The notes under the pieces were generated by a model that was not told where the DNA came from, ran no database searches, and saw nothing but the letters and a program-made list of their open reading frames with translations. The position numbers were made by a program, and so were the translations under genes. From an uncultured Bacteroidales bacterium (GTDB taxonomy: Bacteria > Bacteroidota > Bacteroidia > Bacteroidales > UBA932): 64,000 bases of DNA. How positions within the stretch are numbered: position 1 is the first letter of the stretch; each line of letters opens with the position of its first letter. Shown one piece after another: positions 8,886 through 17,702 of this stretch. The DNA is taken from the NCBI GenBank assembly GCA_905234485.1, contig CAJOHV010000003.1:16020-80019 (forward strand), in the 5' to 3' direction.

Positions 8886-9749
8886 CTACTCTATAACGAG
8901 TCCATCATAAGCGGGATGGACGTTGGCGGGGAGTTCGGAGTCGAGTTCGGCGTGGGAGGGGAGAAGGTGAGAGATGTGCGTGATGTAGGATTGCTCCGCG
9001 CCGACGCGCTCGAAGAAGGCGAGGGCTTCGTCCAGCGAGAAGTGCGAGAAGTGCGGGGTGCGCTTGACGCAGTTGATGGTGACGGCTTTCAGTCCGCGCA
9101 GTTTTTCGAACTCGGCATCTTCGATCAGGTTCATATCCGTGAGATAGGCGATGTCGCCGAAACGGTAACCGAGCACCGAGAGGGTCTTCTGCTTGTGATG
9201 CCAGCCCTGGATGGGGATTATTTCGACCTCGGGGACGGGACCTTCGACGGCCGGACGCTCATAGTGATATCCTTTTCCTGAAACCCACACGAGAGTGGGC
9301 TCTGATGCATTTGAATGCACTTTGAAGGGGTGCGCGCCGTCGATGTTGTGCACACGCCATTCGGGCGATCCGGGGTAGCGCGGCTCGGCAAACGCATAAC
9401 TGTACTCCTGGCGCATCGAATGCTCCACATACGGCTCGCAGTAGACGTTAACTGGCTTTCGCTCCATCAGGTTGAACGAGCGCAGTTCATCCAGCCCTCC
9501 GGTGTGGTCTTTATGGTTGTGCGTCAGCAGCACGGCGTCCAGATGATGGACTCCGGCGCGGAGCATCTGGAGGCGGAAATCCGGACCGCAGTCCACGACT
9601 ATCGTGAGTCCGCCGTATTCGACGAGCACGGAAGCGCGAAGACGCTTGTCGCGCGGATCGGTTGATCTGCAGACGGGGCAGTCGCAGGCGATTATGGGAA
9701 TGCCCTGCGAGGTGCCGGTGCCCAGAAAAGTAAGTTTCGCTTTCGTCAT
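8886..9749 (-). CDS. metallo-beta-lactamase-fold hydrolase (PhnP-like)
   Basis: This 287-residue protein has the MBL-fold motif THNHKDH (about residues 76-82), plus downstream histidines and Asp residues expected to hold two metals. An early CDCPVCRS segment is typical of the PhnP/phosphoribosyl-cyclic-phosphate phosphodiesterase branch. Related proteins hydrolyse phosphodiesters, but no phosphonate genes are nearby, so the substrate is open. It is the last gene of the tamB operon, and its ATG overlaps the mtaB stop by 4 nt. Confidence 0.82.
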   Translation of the reverse strand: MTKAKLTFLGTGTSQGIPIIACDCPVCRSTDPRDKRLRASVLVEYGGLTIVVDCGPDFRLQMLRAGVHHLDAVLLTHNHKDHTGGLDELRSFNLMERKPVNVYCEPYVEHSMRQEYSYAFAEPRYPGSPEWRVHNIDGAHPFKVHSNASEPTLVWVSGKGYHYERPAVEGPVPEVEIIPIQGWHHKQKTLSVLGYRFGDIAYLTDMNLIEDAEFEKLRGLKAVTINCVKRTPHFSHFSLDEALAFFERVGAEQSYITHISHLLPSHAELDSELPANVHPAYDGLVIE

Positions 9750-10975
9750 AACTCAACCTCCACTATACGGCCCGAAAGAGCCGGATCAAAGGGCCTGCTG
9801 ACCCTGATGTAATTGCCTGAATATCCGCCCATTGTGCCGTCTTTCTCCTTCGATTCGAACAGGACCTTCACGCGGGTTCCTTTCTGCGACCGGACAAACT
9901 CTTCGTGAAGTCGCGCGCACAGTTCTTCGAGCACGGCGACCCTGCGCTTTTTCTCTTCTTCGTCCACCTGCCCCGGCATCGAAGCCGCCGGAGTGCCGGG
10001 TCTACGGGAGTAGGGGAAGACATGGATGAAAGCCGGACGTATCCGTTTCAGAAATGCCACCGTCTCTTCGAAAAGTTCTGGCGTCTCGCCCGGAAGACCG
10101 ACCATCACGTCGATTCCAAAAAAGACCCCGGATCCCATAACGCGCCTGATGTAAGCCAGTTTGTCCGCGAAAAACGCGGTGTCATAGTGGCGTCCCATAG
10201 CCTCCAGAAGGCGGTCGGAGCCGGTTTGGAGGGGAATATGGAAGTGCGGCTGGAACTTGGTGCCGGAGGCTATCCAGTCTATGATTTCGGCGCTGAGCAG
10301 ATTCGGTTCTATGCTGGATATGCGGTAACGCTCTATTCCTTCGACCTCGTTCAAGGCCTTCAGGAGGCTGAGGAAACTCTCGCCTGTGGTTCGGCCGTAA
10401 TCTCCGGTGTTCACGCCGGTGAGGACTATTTCCTTCACGCCCTGTGCGGCTATCTCCCGCGCCATCCTTACGCATTCGCAGACTGGGATGTTGCGGCTGC
10501 CTCCGCGGGCATAGGGGACAGTGCAGTATTTGCAGTAATTGTCGCAGCCGTCCTGGACCTTGAGGAAACTTCTGGTGCGTTCGCCGGTGCTGTAGGCCCC
10601 GAAGACGGCATCCTCGGGGACATTCTCGGCCCGGAGTCCCAGACCCTTGAGGCATTCCGGGACCACCTGAGCCTTCTCCTTGCAGCCGAATACCTTCCAC
10701 ACGCCCTCGATGGCTTCGATTTCAGCGCGGCGGAGTTCGGCCGAGCAGCCCGTGACGATTATCTTCGCGGACGGATTAACTCTATGGAGTTTGCGTATGA
10801 GGCTGCGCGACTTCTGGTCGGCAGTGGCTGTCACGGAACAGGTATTAACCAGGTATAGGTCCGCTTTTGAACGCCAGGTCACCACCTCGAACCCCGCCGC
10901 GCGAAAGCCCCGTTCGTAGGTGGAGGTTTCCGCGTAGTTGAGTTTGCAGCCGAGGGTGGTGAACGCTATCTTCAT
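9746..10975 (-). CDS. mtaB: tRNA t6A37 methylthiotransferase MtaB
   Basis: MtaB adds a methylthio group to t6A at position 37 of ANN-decoding tRNAs. The 409-residue sequence has the N-terminal UPF0004 domain with FTTLGCKLNYAET, the radical-SAM cluster motif CDNYCKYC (about residues 143-150), and a C-terminal TRAM-like part (KVLFESKEKDGTMGGYSGNY). The GCKLN phrase favours MtaB over RimO or MiaB; a separate RimO is encoded at 50.9 kb. It overlaps folB by 1 nt and the MBL gene by 4 nt. The t6A-forming TsaD is encoded just beyond this operon, on the opposite strand, so two steps of the same base modification are clustered. Confidence 0.93.
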   Translation of the reverse strand: MKIAFTTLGCKLNYAETSTYERGFRAAGFEVVTWRSKADLYLVNTCSVTATADQKSRSLIRKLHRVNPSAKIIVTGCSAELRRAEIEAIEGVWKVFGCKEKAQVVPECLKGLGLRAENVPEDAVFGAYSTGERTRSFLKVQDGCDNYCKYCTVPYARGGSRNIPVCECVRMAREIAAQGVKEIVLTGVNTGDYGRTTGESFLSLLKALNEVEGIERYRISSIEPNLLSAEIIDWIASGTKFQPHFHIPLQTGSDRLLEAMGRHYDTAFFADKLAYIRRVMGSGVFFGIDVMVGLPGETPELFEETVAFLKRIRPAFIHVFPYSRRPGTPAASMPGQVDEEEKKRRVAVLEELCARLHEEFVRSQKGTRVKVLFESKEKDGTMGGYSGNYIRVSRPFDPALSGRIVEVEL

Positions 10976-11325
10976 CAGTCTTCTACAGTGATGGTCGCAG
11001 AATCAAGACCCTCCACGGGCGGGTACTTTTTCGTTATTCTAAGGCTTATATGGCCGGCTTCCGGATATTCCTTCCTCACGGCGGCGATTATGCGCCCCGC
11101 GACATGCTCCAGAAGATTGGAGGGAATGTCCATCTGCTCGGCGATAATGTCGCAAACGCGGCCGTAGTCCAGGGTGTCCTCGAGCCTGTCGGTCTCTGCG
11201 GCCTTGGAGATATCCAGTTCGGCTTCGAAATCCACGATATAATCAGTGCCTTCCTCGCGCTCGAAATCGAAGCAGCCGTGGTAGGCGTGGAATTGAAGTC
11301 CTTTGAGTTCTATCGTTCCTTTCAT
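10975..11325 (-). CDS. folB: dihydroneopterin aldolase
   Basis: FolB cleaves 7,8-dihydroneopterin to 6-hydroxymethyl-dihydropterin and glycolaldehyde in folate synthesis. The 116-residue length is normal. The family phrase FHAYHGCFDFEREEG carries the conserved pterin-binding Glu, and ITKKYPPVEG near the C-terminus holds the catalytic Lys. It overlaps both neighbours by a single base, which indicates strict co-translation. No other folate genes are in the window. Confidence 0.92.
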   Translation of the reverse strand: MKGTIELKGLQFHAYHGCFDFEREEGTDYIVDFEAELDISKAAETDRLEDTLDYGRVCDIIAEQMDIPSNLLEHVAGRIIAAVRKEYPEAGHISLRITKKYPPVEGLDSATITVED

Positions 11326-12035
11326 TACTTGAGTATCAGGAATACGCAGGGCCTTTTGCCTATCGTGAAATGTTCCTTTTTCCAGCGTCCGACGCTGAGG
11401 GTGCGGATGAACTGGGTGGGCAGGGTTATGTCCGCAGCAAGGCAGAGCATAGTGCTTTCGCTGAGTCCGGCAAGCAGGTCAGCAAACAGGGAGTCGTTGC
11501 GGTAGGGGGTCTCGATGAAAATCTGAGTTTGGTGGAGTTGGCCGGATAGGCGCCCGGCGTCCTTAATGGCGGCGCGGCGGGCGTCGGTCTTCGCCGGGAG
11601 ATAGCCCCTGAATGCGAACGACTGACCGTCCAGGCCGCTGCCCATAAGGGCCATCATGAGCGACGACGGGCCCACCTGAGGCACGACTTCGATCCCGCGG
11701 CGATGGCAGAGCGCTACGAGGGCGGCGCCGGGGTCGGCCACCGCAGGAAGCCCCGCTTCGCTTATCAGCCCGACGCTCGCGCCGCCCTCGAAGAGGGACG
11801 CCATCGCCTCCACCTCCTGCTCGGAAGTGTGCTCGCTCAGTTCGACCATCTTCAGTTCGTCGATATGGCCTTTGAGACCTGCGCGGGAAAGATAACGGCG
11901 CACGGTGCGGGCATCCTCCACCACATAGGTTTTGATGCTCTGAAGGAGCGCCAGAGTGGGGCCGGGGATAACCTCCGCAGGGTCGTTGTCGCCCAGAGGC
12001 GAAGGAATCAGATACAGTTTTCCGTAAGGCGTCAT
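11325..12035 (-). CDS. SAM-dependent tetrapyrrole-methylase-fold methyltransferase (RsmI-like)
   Basis: The 236-residue protein has the RsmI-type pattern: LYLIPSPLGD at the N-terminus (usually LYxVxTPIGN), then EDAR, LISEAGLPAVADPG and VVPQVGPSSLMMALMGSG. RsmI 2'-O-methylates C1402 of 16S rRNA. This copy is shorter and diverges at the N-terminal motif, so it may be the second RsmI-like paralog often seen in Bacteroidota rather than RsmI itself. It overlaps folB by 1 nt and tamB by 4 nt. Confidence 0.78.
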   Translation of the reverse strand: MTPYGKLYLIPSPLGDNDPAEVIPGPTLALLQSIKTYVVEDARTVRRYLSRAGLKGHIDELKMVELSEHTSEQEVEAMASLFEGGASVGLISEAGLPAVADPGAALVALCHRRGIEVVPQVGPSSLMMALMGSGLDGQSFAFRGYLPAKTDARRAAIKDAGRLSGQLHQTQIFIETPYRNDSLFADLLAGLSESTMLCLAADITLPTQFIRTLSVGRWKKEHFTIGKRPCVFLILK

Positions 12036-15000
12036 TCTATCGTGAGTGTCTGCTGCCCGGGAGGAGTCTCGAGCTCAGGTTGTTTTTTCTTGAAAATACC
12101 CTTGAAGAAGTCCCACATATTGTCGAACTCCCTCTGGTAGGAGATACCTGCGCCGCTTCGCTGGGAATTGTCAAGGTAATTGGTGTAGTCGTCCGCGGAG
12201 TGCGAGAAGAGTTTGGCTCTGAGCCTTCCGGACTTGTCCATCTTGATCTCCACGTCGATGTCTCCCACCAGGTTGTCGTCGCTGGTGGTGCTGTACTGCC
12301 TGTTGCCCACTGAACCGTTGACTATTACCCTGTTGTCGAAGAACTGGGTGGATAGGTTGAGGTCCACTATGTCGTTGCCGGCTTCGTTCTGGGTGTAGTT
12401 CACGCCAAGGTCCACGGGGATACCCGCCCGCTGAAGGAGCGAACTGATCTGGCCTGAGGCTATTGCCGTGAGGTTGTTGAGGATAACGCCGGAGCCGAAC
12501 TGGTTGTTGACGCCGCTCTGGTCGCCGGGCAGGAAGGAGCCGGTGGCCACGAGCGCCAGGAACTGCTTCTGAATCTTGTCTTCAGTGTTGAGTTCGCTTC
12601 GGACTAGAGCGTCGGTAGTGGGATCAAGGTCGGGGACGTCCACACTGAACTTGAGTTGAGGGTTGCGCAGACGGTCGCTCACGGAGATACCGCAGATGAC
12701 GTCGCGGCGGGTGGACACCGAAGTAGTGTCGGAAATGAGCGTGCCCACGGATGCCTTCACCGTGTTGGTGGCGGTGATGTCCAACTCCGTATCCATAAGA
12801 TCGCCTGCAAATCTGACCGAACTGCCTTCAGCGATATCGAAATCCTTGCTGAAGATTCCTGCGGCCGAGAGTTTGAATTTGCCTTCCTGGATGGTGTAAT
12901 CGCCGCCGAGCGTCAGTTCTTCCGTGCGGGAGTCGTAGTTGACCTTCACGGTGCCGTTGCCGCCCACGGTGACTACGTTGTCGCCGCCGGCGTCTATCTC
13001 GGCGCTGAGTTTCACCTGAGGGGTGGTGGTGATGCTCACGTCTGCCAGAAGTCTGCCGCCTTCTTCTTCAAGCACCTGCTCGGCAGCCTTGACCACCTGC
13101 TTGGGCTTCTTGGCCTCTTCCTCTTCTTCTTCCTCGTCTGAAGGAGGCGGCAGGAAGGTGAGGGTGGCGGATTCCTGCTTCGCCATTCCTCCGAGCGAGA
13201 CTGTGAGATTGCCGCTTCGGGCGGTGGAGAGCGCGGCTGCGAGGCGCATCACTTTGTCTTCGTCGGCCACGAGAGACACATCGCCATTGGCATAAAGTTG
13301 GCCGCTGAACATATCGGCCTTGCCCTTGTCGCTGATGAGTTGCAACTGATGCAGTTTCGCGTTCAGTTCGCTGAAACGGCCGGTGATGGTCGCTTCGCCC
13401 TTGCTCTGGTCCGTGAGGGTGATTATATTGATGAGAAGGCCTTCTTTGTCGCCGCTGATAGTGCCGCCCACGGCATAGCGCACACCCGTCGGCACCACGG
13501 TGAGGTCGTCTGCCAGGGTGATACGGGTTCTGCTGAGGTCTATCTTGTCTGCGCCCAGGGTGTAATCCACGCTCAACTTGCCGTCGATGCTTCCGCTCCC
13601 GAATGTGACCACATCATTGAGAAGCGGCTGCAGCAGGGCGGGATCCAGTTTGTCCAGAAGCATCACGGCCATCAAGTTCTTCGAGTTGAGGTCCAGATGC
13701 GATTCGTCGCGCCGTATGCGGAGGTCTTCCACACCCGCGGGTGAGAAGTGCGAGGCGCTGAAACTTATGCGGTTGTCGTATTCGTCGTCCATGCTCGCGT
13801 CCATGCTAACGCGGCCGATGGAGGCGCCGCTCAGCGTGAGATCGGGGCAGACGAGGGCTATATCAAGCCCGGCGTTGCTCTCCAGCGGAGTCCTGTAAAG
13901 GGCCTCGCCGCTGAGCAGGCCGCCGATTTCCACTATTGCCTCATCGCTGAGGAAACTGTTCACCATCGAAAGGTCGAAGCCATTGAGCGTGAGTCTCATC
14001 TCTGCCGGCTCTTTTCTGGACATCGAGCCTTCGACATCGAGCGTCTGGTCTCCGAGATACAGGCCCATATCGCTGACATGGAGATTGCCGGTAGTGTGGT
14101 AATCCACGGTGCCCTTACGGAATGACCATGCCTGGCCGTTGAACACCACCTCGGAATCGCCCATACGTCCGCGTATGGCGAGTGAATCCGCTTCGTCGCG
14201 GTAGAACCCTGCCCCGAGCGAGAGTTTGGCCGACTCGATGCGCGTGCTGAGGGCGGAGGCGTCGAGGGTAAGGCTGTCTCGCATAAAGCTGGAGGAAATC
14301 TCTATGCCGGAAATCTGCATTTCCGGGAGAGTCACCGTGATAGGGTTGACCGTCCTGAGCCTGAGGGCCTTCGCGCTCTCGCTGCCTTTGATTTCTATGC
14401 CTTTGATGCGCATATCTCCTATCCTCACGTTTTCAGACTCTACCGAGGCGTCCAGATTGCCGGCCTTGCTCATGGCGAACTTCATCTTGGAGCCGGAGTT
14501 GATGTAGATATCTTTCTTGAGAGGGGAGAGCAGCGCCCTGGTGTCTTCCAGGTTCACGTCGATAGTAAAACTCTGCCCGTCGTGCCCGCTCGTGTCGTCA
14601 TCGCCGGTGAGCGCCGGGACATACTTGTTCAGCACGGCTTCGCGCAGGAATTCGGGGAATTTGGTAACCGGGATGACCGAACTGTAGGATGCCCGCCCGA
14701 AGCGGGGGCTCCACAGGACCATTTTATGGTTGGCCGAGCCGGCGGCGCCGCGTTCGGACATATCGTTGAACGATAGGGTGAAATTGCCTATGTCGTTGGA
14801 GGCGTCGTCCGTTATGTAGCGGAAATTCTGTCCCGAGATGTTACCGAAGATGTTCCCGAGCGTGTCCAGCGCAGCGTTCGCCCTGATGTTTCCGCGCACG
14901 GCGGATCCGCCTCCGCGCTTATCCAGCCCGGTCTTTTCCAGGTCCAGATTGGCGAGGTTGAGGTCGCCTCGAGCGAAATAATATCCGCGAGAACTTTTCT

Positions 15001-16624
15001 TGGTGCTGACTCGTCCGCTGAACAGGATGTTGGCATTGGGGTCGGAACTGATGATGTTTGCATCGAACACTCCGTCGTCGAAGGTGCCCCTGCCCCTGAT
15101 GCCCGTGTATGTGTAGTCCAGGAACTTGATGTTGTCTATCTTGAAGGTGTCCACCCTGGCGCGGGTCACTTCGCGGTTGAAGTCGCCGGCGGCAGTGATG
15201 GTCATCGAAGTGCGTCCGAGGGCATCCATGTTCATGAACTGGCCGAGGTCGGCATCTTCCAGCGCGAGTTTGCCGTCGAAACTGAAGGCGTTGCGGTTGT
15301 CCGGGATGGTGTCTATCCTGCTGGTGCTGGCATTCACCACGAGGTCGCCGTAGTTGGTCGTCAGCGCGCCGTCCGTGCGCATATGGGTTAGCCAGCCGCT
15401 CGCGCTTCCCGAGAATCTTGCCTTCACGTCCTTTGCGAACTCCGATATGTCTATTCCGGCTTCCGGGGCGAACGCTTTGAGCAGATCGGTCAGCGAACGG
15501 GATGTGAAATCCAGGTAGCGCACCTCGGCGGCAATCTCAGGCTCCATATCGCTCAGGATGAGGTTGGTCATCTCGAAGTCCAGGTCGGCCGCGGTGCCGC
15601 TGAACTTGTCAGTCAACTCGAGTTCGCGGACGCGAAGGTCGTTGACCGGGCCGTAGGCCGTGCCCTTGCGTATGTCGAACACCACGGGGCAGTCCCCGAA
15701 GTAACCGGCATAGGCGGCTATGGTCTTCATAGCGAGCGTGCTGCGGCGCAGCCTGAGCGTCATATCCACGCAGTTGATATAGTCCTGGAAGTCCAGGATG
15801 CGGCTGTAGCGCATCGAATAGTAGGGAATATCCAGATCCGACCATTCGTCCCAGATATGAGCGCCCGTCACCTCGGTCAGGCCGAGCCTTTCCGCGCCTT
15901 TGTCGTACCCTGTGGACATCTGGCCCGAAGCGTTGAGGGTGTAACCGCACTTGTCCGTGGCCCTTATTTCGTCTATGTCCATCGAGAATCGGCCGCCCAC
16001 ATACTTCATATTGCGAAGTTTTGCGTAGGGAATCGCCAGGTCCACATCGGCCCAGTTGATACCCACTCCGGTGTACTTGAAATTAAGGTCTGTGCAATAG
16101 TTCAGCATTACCACACGGGAGTTGCGCAGGTCCACCTTGCCGATGGTGAATAGATCCGGCAATTCCACGGGGTATCTTTCCTTGTCCTCGGGGATTCCGA
16201 AAGCGCGGGTAAGATTGCAGGTATAGCCGTCGGAGTCTTCGTCGAAGAGGACATAGACGAAGACCAGGCCATCCGTGCGAAGGCGGTCCAGGCACACTCC
16301 TCCGAGTCCTTCTTTCCTGATGTTGAGCAGTCCCTTGAGGGAGAAAGTGGCGCTGAGTCTCTTCGCATAGAGGAGGGTGTCCGCGTCCTCGCGGCCTTCT
16401 TCGACCACTGCGACATCCTCGAGCACGAGCGTCCTGAACGGGACGAAACGTATGCCGGAGAAGGACAATTTGCCCTGAAGCGATTCGTTAAAGGAATCGG
16501 CGGCTTTCAAGGCTATCTTGCGCTGCACGGCGGGGAGGTGCAGAACCAGAAGTCCTGCAGCCAGAATCACGGCGATCGCCTCGAAGATGCGCGCGATGAT
16601 TTTTAAGCCCCGTTTTTTAGCCAT
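12032..16624 (-). CDS. tamB: TamB-like translocation/assembly protein (DUF490)
   Basis: The ORF track extends to 16828, but the start at 16624 (MAKKRGLKIIARIFEAI) precedes the single N-terminal membrane anchor and sits 6 nt after a TAAATTTG box and a GGAGG stretch; the longer version would run into tsaD. The resulting 1530-residue protein is an extended beta-rich periplasmic protein of the AsmA/TamB type and ends with the C-terminal DUF490-like domain. Family members bridge the inner and outer membrane and help outer-membrane protein assembly or lipid transport. A run of acidic residues followed by AKKPKQ near residue 1170 is probably a flexible linker. It is the first gene of a five-gene operon. 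Confidence 0.85.
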   Translation of the reverse strand: MAKKRGLKIIARIFEAIAVILAAGLLVLHLPAVQRKIALKAADSFNESLQGKLSFSGIRFVPFRTLVLEDVAVVEEGREDADTLLYAKRLSATFSLKGLLNIRKEGLGGVCLDRLRTDGLVFVYVLFDEDSDGYTCNLTRAFGIPEDKERYPVELPDLFTIGKVDLRNSRVVMLNYCTDLNFKYTGVGINWADVDLAIPYAKLRNMKYVGGRFSMDIDEIRATDKCGYTLNASGQMSTGYDKGAERLGLTEVTGAHIWDEWSDLDIPYYSMRYSRILDFQDYINCVDMTLRLRRSTLAMKTIAAYAGYFGDCPVVFDIRKGTAYGPVNDLRVRELELTDKFSGTAADLDFEMTNLILSDMEPEIAAEVRYLDFTSRSLTDLLKAFAPEAGIDISEFAKDVKARFSGSASGWLTHMRTDGALTTNYGDLVVNASTSRIDTIPDNRNAFSFDGKLALEDADLGQFMNMDALGRTSMTITAAGDFNREVTRARVDTFKIDNIKFLDYTYTGIRGRGTFDDGVFDANIISSDPNANILFSGRVSTKKSSRGYYFARGDLNLANLDLEKTGLDKRGGGSAVRGNIRANAALDTLGNIFGNISGQNFRYITDDASNDIGNFTLSFNDMSERGAAGSANHKMVLWSPRFGRASYSSVIPVTKFPEFLREAVLNKYVPALTGDDDTSGHDGQSFTIDVNLEDTRALLSPLKKDIYINSGSKMKFAMSKAGNLDASVESENVRIGDMRIKGIEIKGSESAKALRLRTVNPITVTLPEMQISGIEISSSFMRDSLTLDASALSTRIESAKLSLGAGFYRDEADSLAIRGRMGDSEVVFNGQAWSFRKGTVDYHTTGNLHVSDMGLYLGDQTLDVEGSMSRKEPAEMRLTLNGFDLSMVNSFLSDEAIVEIGGLLSGEALYRTPLESNAGLDIALVCPDLTLSGASIGRVSMDASMDDEYDNRISFSASHFSPAGVEDLRIRRDESHLDLNSKNLMAVMLLDKLDPALLQPLLNDVVTFGSGSIDGKLSVDYTLGADKIDLSRTRITLADDLTVVPTGVRYAVGGTISGDKEGLLINIITLTDQSKGEATITGRFSELNAKLHQLQLISDKGKADMFSGQLYANGDVSLVADEDKVMRLAAALSTARSGNLTVSLGGMAKQESATLTFLPPPSDEEEEEEEAKKPKQVVKAAEQVLEEEGGRLLADVSITTTPQVKLSAEIDAGGDNVVTVGGNGTVKVNYDSRTEELTLGGDYTIQEGKFKLSAAGIFSKDFDIAEGSSVRFAGDLMDTELDITATNTVKASVGTLISDTTSVSTRRDVICGISVSDRLRNPQLKFSVDVPDLDPTTDALVRSELNTEDKIQKQFLALVATGSFLPGDQSGVNNQFGSGVILNNLTAIASGQISSLLQRAGIPVDLGVNYTQNEAGNDIVDLNLSTQFFDNRVIVNGSVGNRQYSTTSDDNLVGDIDVEIKMDKSGRLRAKLFSHSADDYTNYLDNSQRSGAGISYQREFDNMWDFFKGIFKKKQPELETPPGQQTLTIE

Positions 16625-16630
16625 ATCCTC

Positions 16631-16667
16631 CAAATTTAGTAATATTCGGTGAATATTGCTAACTTTG
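16631..16667. promoter_or_regulatory. divergent tamB/tsaD promoter region with long palindrome
   Basis: TAAATTTG on the minus strand (16631-16638) serves tamB, ending 6 nt before its ATG. TAACTTTG on the plus strand (16660-16667) serves tsaD, 8 nt before its ATG. Between them AATATTC-GGT-GAATATT (16641-16657) is a perfect inverted repeat, and it extends to 12-nt arms with one mismatch (16636-16662). Confidence 0.6.
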
Positions 16668-16675
16668 ACCCCGCT

Positions 16676-17698
16676 ATGGCAGATATTATCCTTGGGATCG
16701 AGTCTTCTTGCGACGACACCTCGGCCGCCGTTATCGCGGACAGGGTGTTGCTCTCCAACGTGATTGCAAGCCAGGACGTTCACCGCGCTTTCGGCGGGGT
16801 CGTTCCGGAATTGGCGTCCCGCGCGCACGAACTCAACATCGTTCCCGTGGTCAGTGAGGCTCTCTCCCGCGCGAAGGTGCAGCCTTCGGACGTGTCAGCG
16901 ATAGCGTTCACCCGCGGTCCCGGTCTGCTGGGATCGCTGCTTGTGGGCACCTGCTTCGCCAAGTCGCTCGCAATCTCGTTGGAAAAGCCTCTGGTGATGG
17001 TCAATCACCTTCAGGGCCATATCCTTGCGGGTTTCGTCCGCCAGCCGGACGTGCCGGTGCGCGAGCCATCGTTCCCGTACCTTTGCCTGCTGGTCTCCGG
17101 CGGCAATTCGCAGATCGTGAAGGTCAATTCTCCCCTCGATTTTGAGATTCTGGGGCAGACCATCGATGATGCGGTGGGGGAGGCTTTCGACAAATGCTCG
17201 AAGATGATGGGCCTGGGATATCCCGGAGGGCCGATTATCGACAAACTGGCCAAACTTGGCGACCCCAAGCGTTTCAGTTTCGCAAAGCCTCATATACCCG
17301 GACTGGACTACAGTTTCAGCGGAGTGAAGACCTCTCTTCTGTATTTCGTTCGCGACGAGATGGCGAAGGATCCGGAATTCATGGAGAAGAACAAGGAAGA
17401 CATCTGCGCTTCGTTCCAGAAGACCCTGATCGACATTCTTCTCGACAAGTTGGTTAAGGCGGCTAAGCAGACCGGCATAAAGGAGATCACGATAGGCGGC
17501 GGCGTGTCGGCGAACAGCGGACTGCGCTCCCGCATTATGGAAGAGGGCGCGAAACGCGGCTGGAACGTCTATCTTCCTGAATTCAAGTTCACTACGGACA
17601 ATGCCGCTATGATAGCCATAGCAGGCTATTTCCACTATCTCGCCGGGGAACGCTGCCCGCTGGACGTGGCGCCTGTTTCCCGTATCGCCGATTTCTAG
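16676..17698 (+). CDS. tsaD: tRNA t6A threonylcarbamoyltransferase TsaD
   Basis: TsaD transfers the threonylcarbamoyl group to A37 of ANN-decoding tRNAs. I prefer the start at 16676 (MADIILGIESSCDDT) over the track start at 16649, because it begins at the conserved N-terminus and lies 8 nt after a -7 box. The 340-residue protein has GIESSCDDTSAA, the FGGVVPELASRAHELN metal-site segment, LLVSGGNSQ, and GGVSANSGLR near the C-terminus. The flavoprotein gene follows after 4 nt. Confidence 0.95.
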   Translation: MADIILGIESSCDDTSAAVIADRVLLSNVIASQDVHRAFGGVVPELASRAHELNIVPVVSEALSRAKVQPSDVSAIAFTRGPGLLGSLLVGTCFAKSLAISLEKPLVMVNHLQGHILAGFVRQPDVPVREPSFPYLCLLVSGGNSQIVKVNSPLDFEILGQTIDDAVGEAFDKCSKMMGLGYPGGPIIDKLAKLGDPKRFSFAKPHIPGLDYSFSGVKTSLLYFVRDEMAKDPEFMEKNKEDICASFQKTLIDILLDKLVKAAKQTGIKEITIGGGVSANSGLRSRIMEEGAKRGWNVYLPEFKFTTDNAAMIAIAGYFHYLAGERCPLDVAPVSRIADF

Positions 17699-17702
17699 AC
17701 CC

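Noticed and set aside
8707-8910. 67-residue ORF in the recQ downstream gap
   Set aside because: It runs through the palindromic element into the hydrolase stop region, has a skewed composition and lacks a start context.
9905-10858. 317-residue ORF antisense to mtaB
   Set aside because: It lies wholly within the conserved MtaB coding region and has no domain or promoter.
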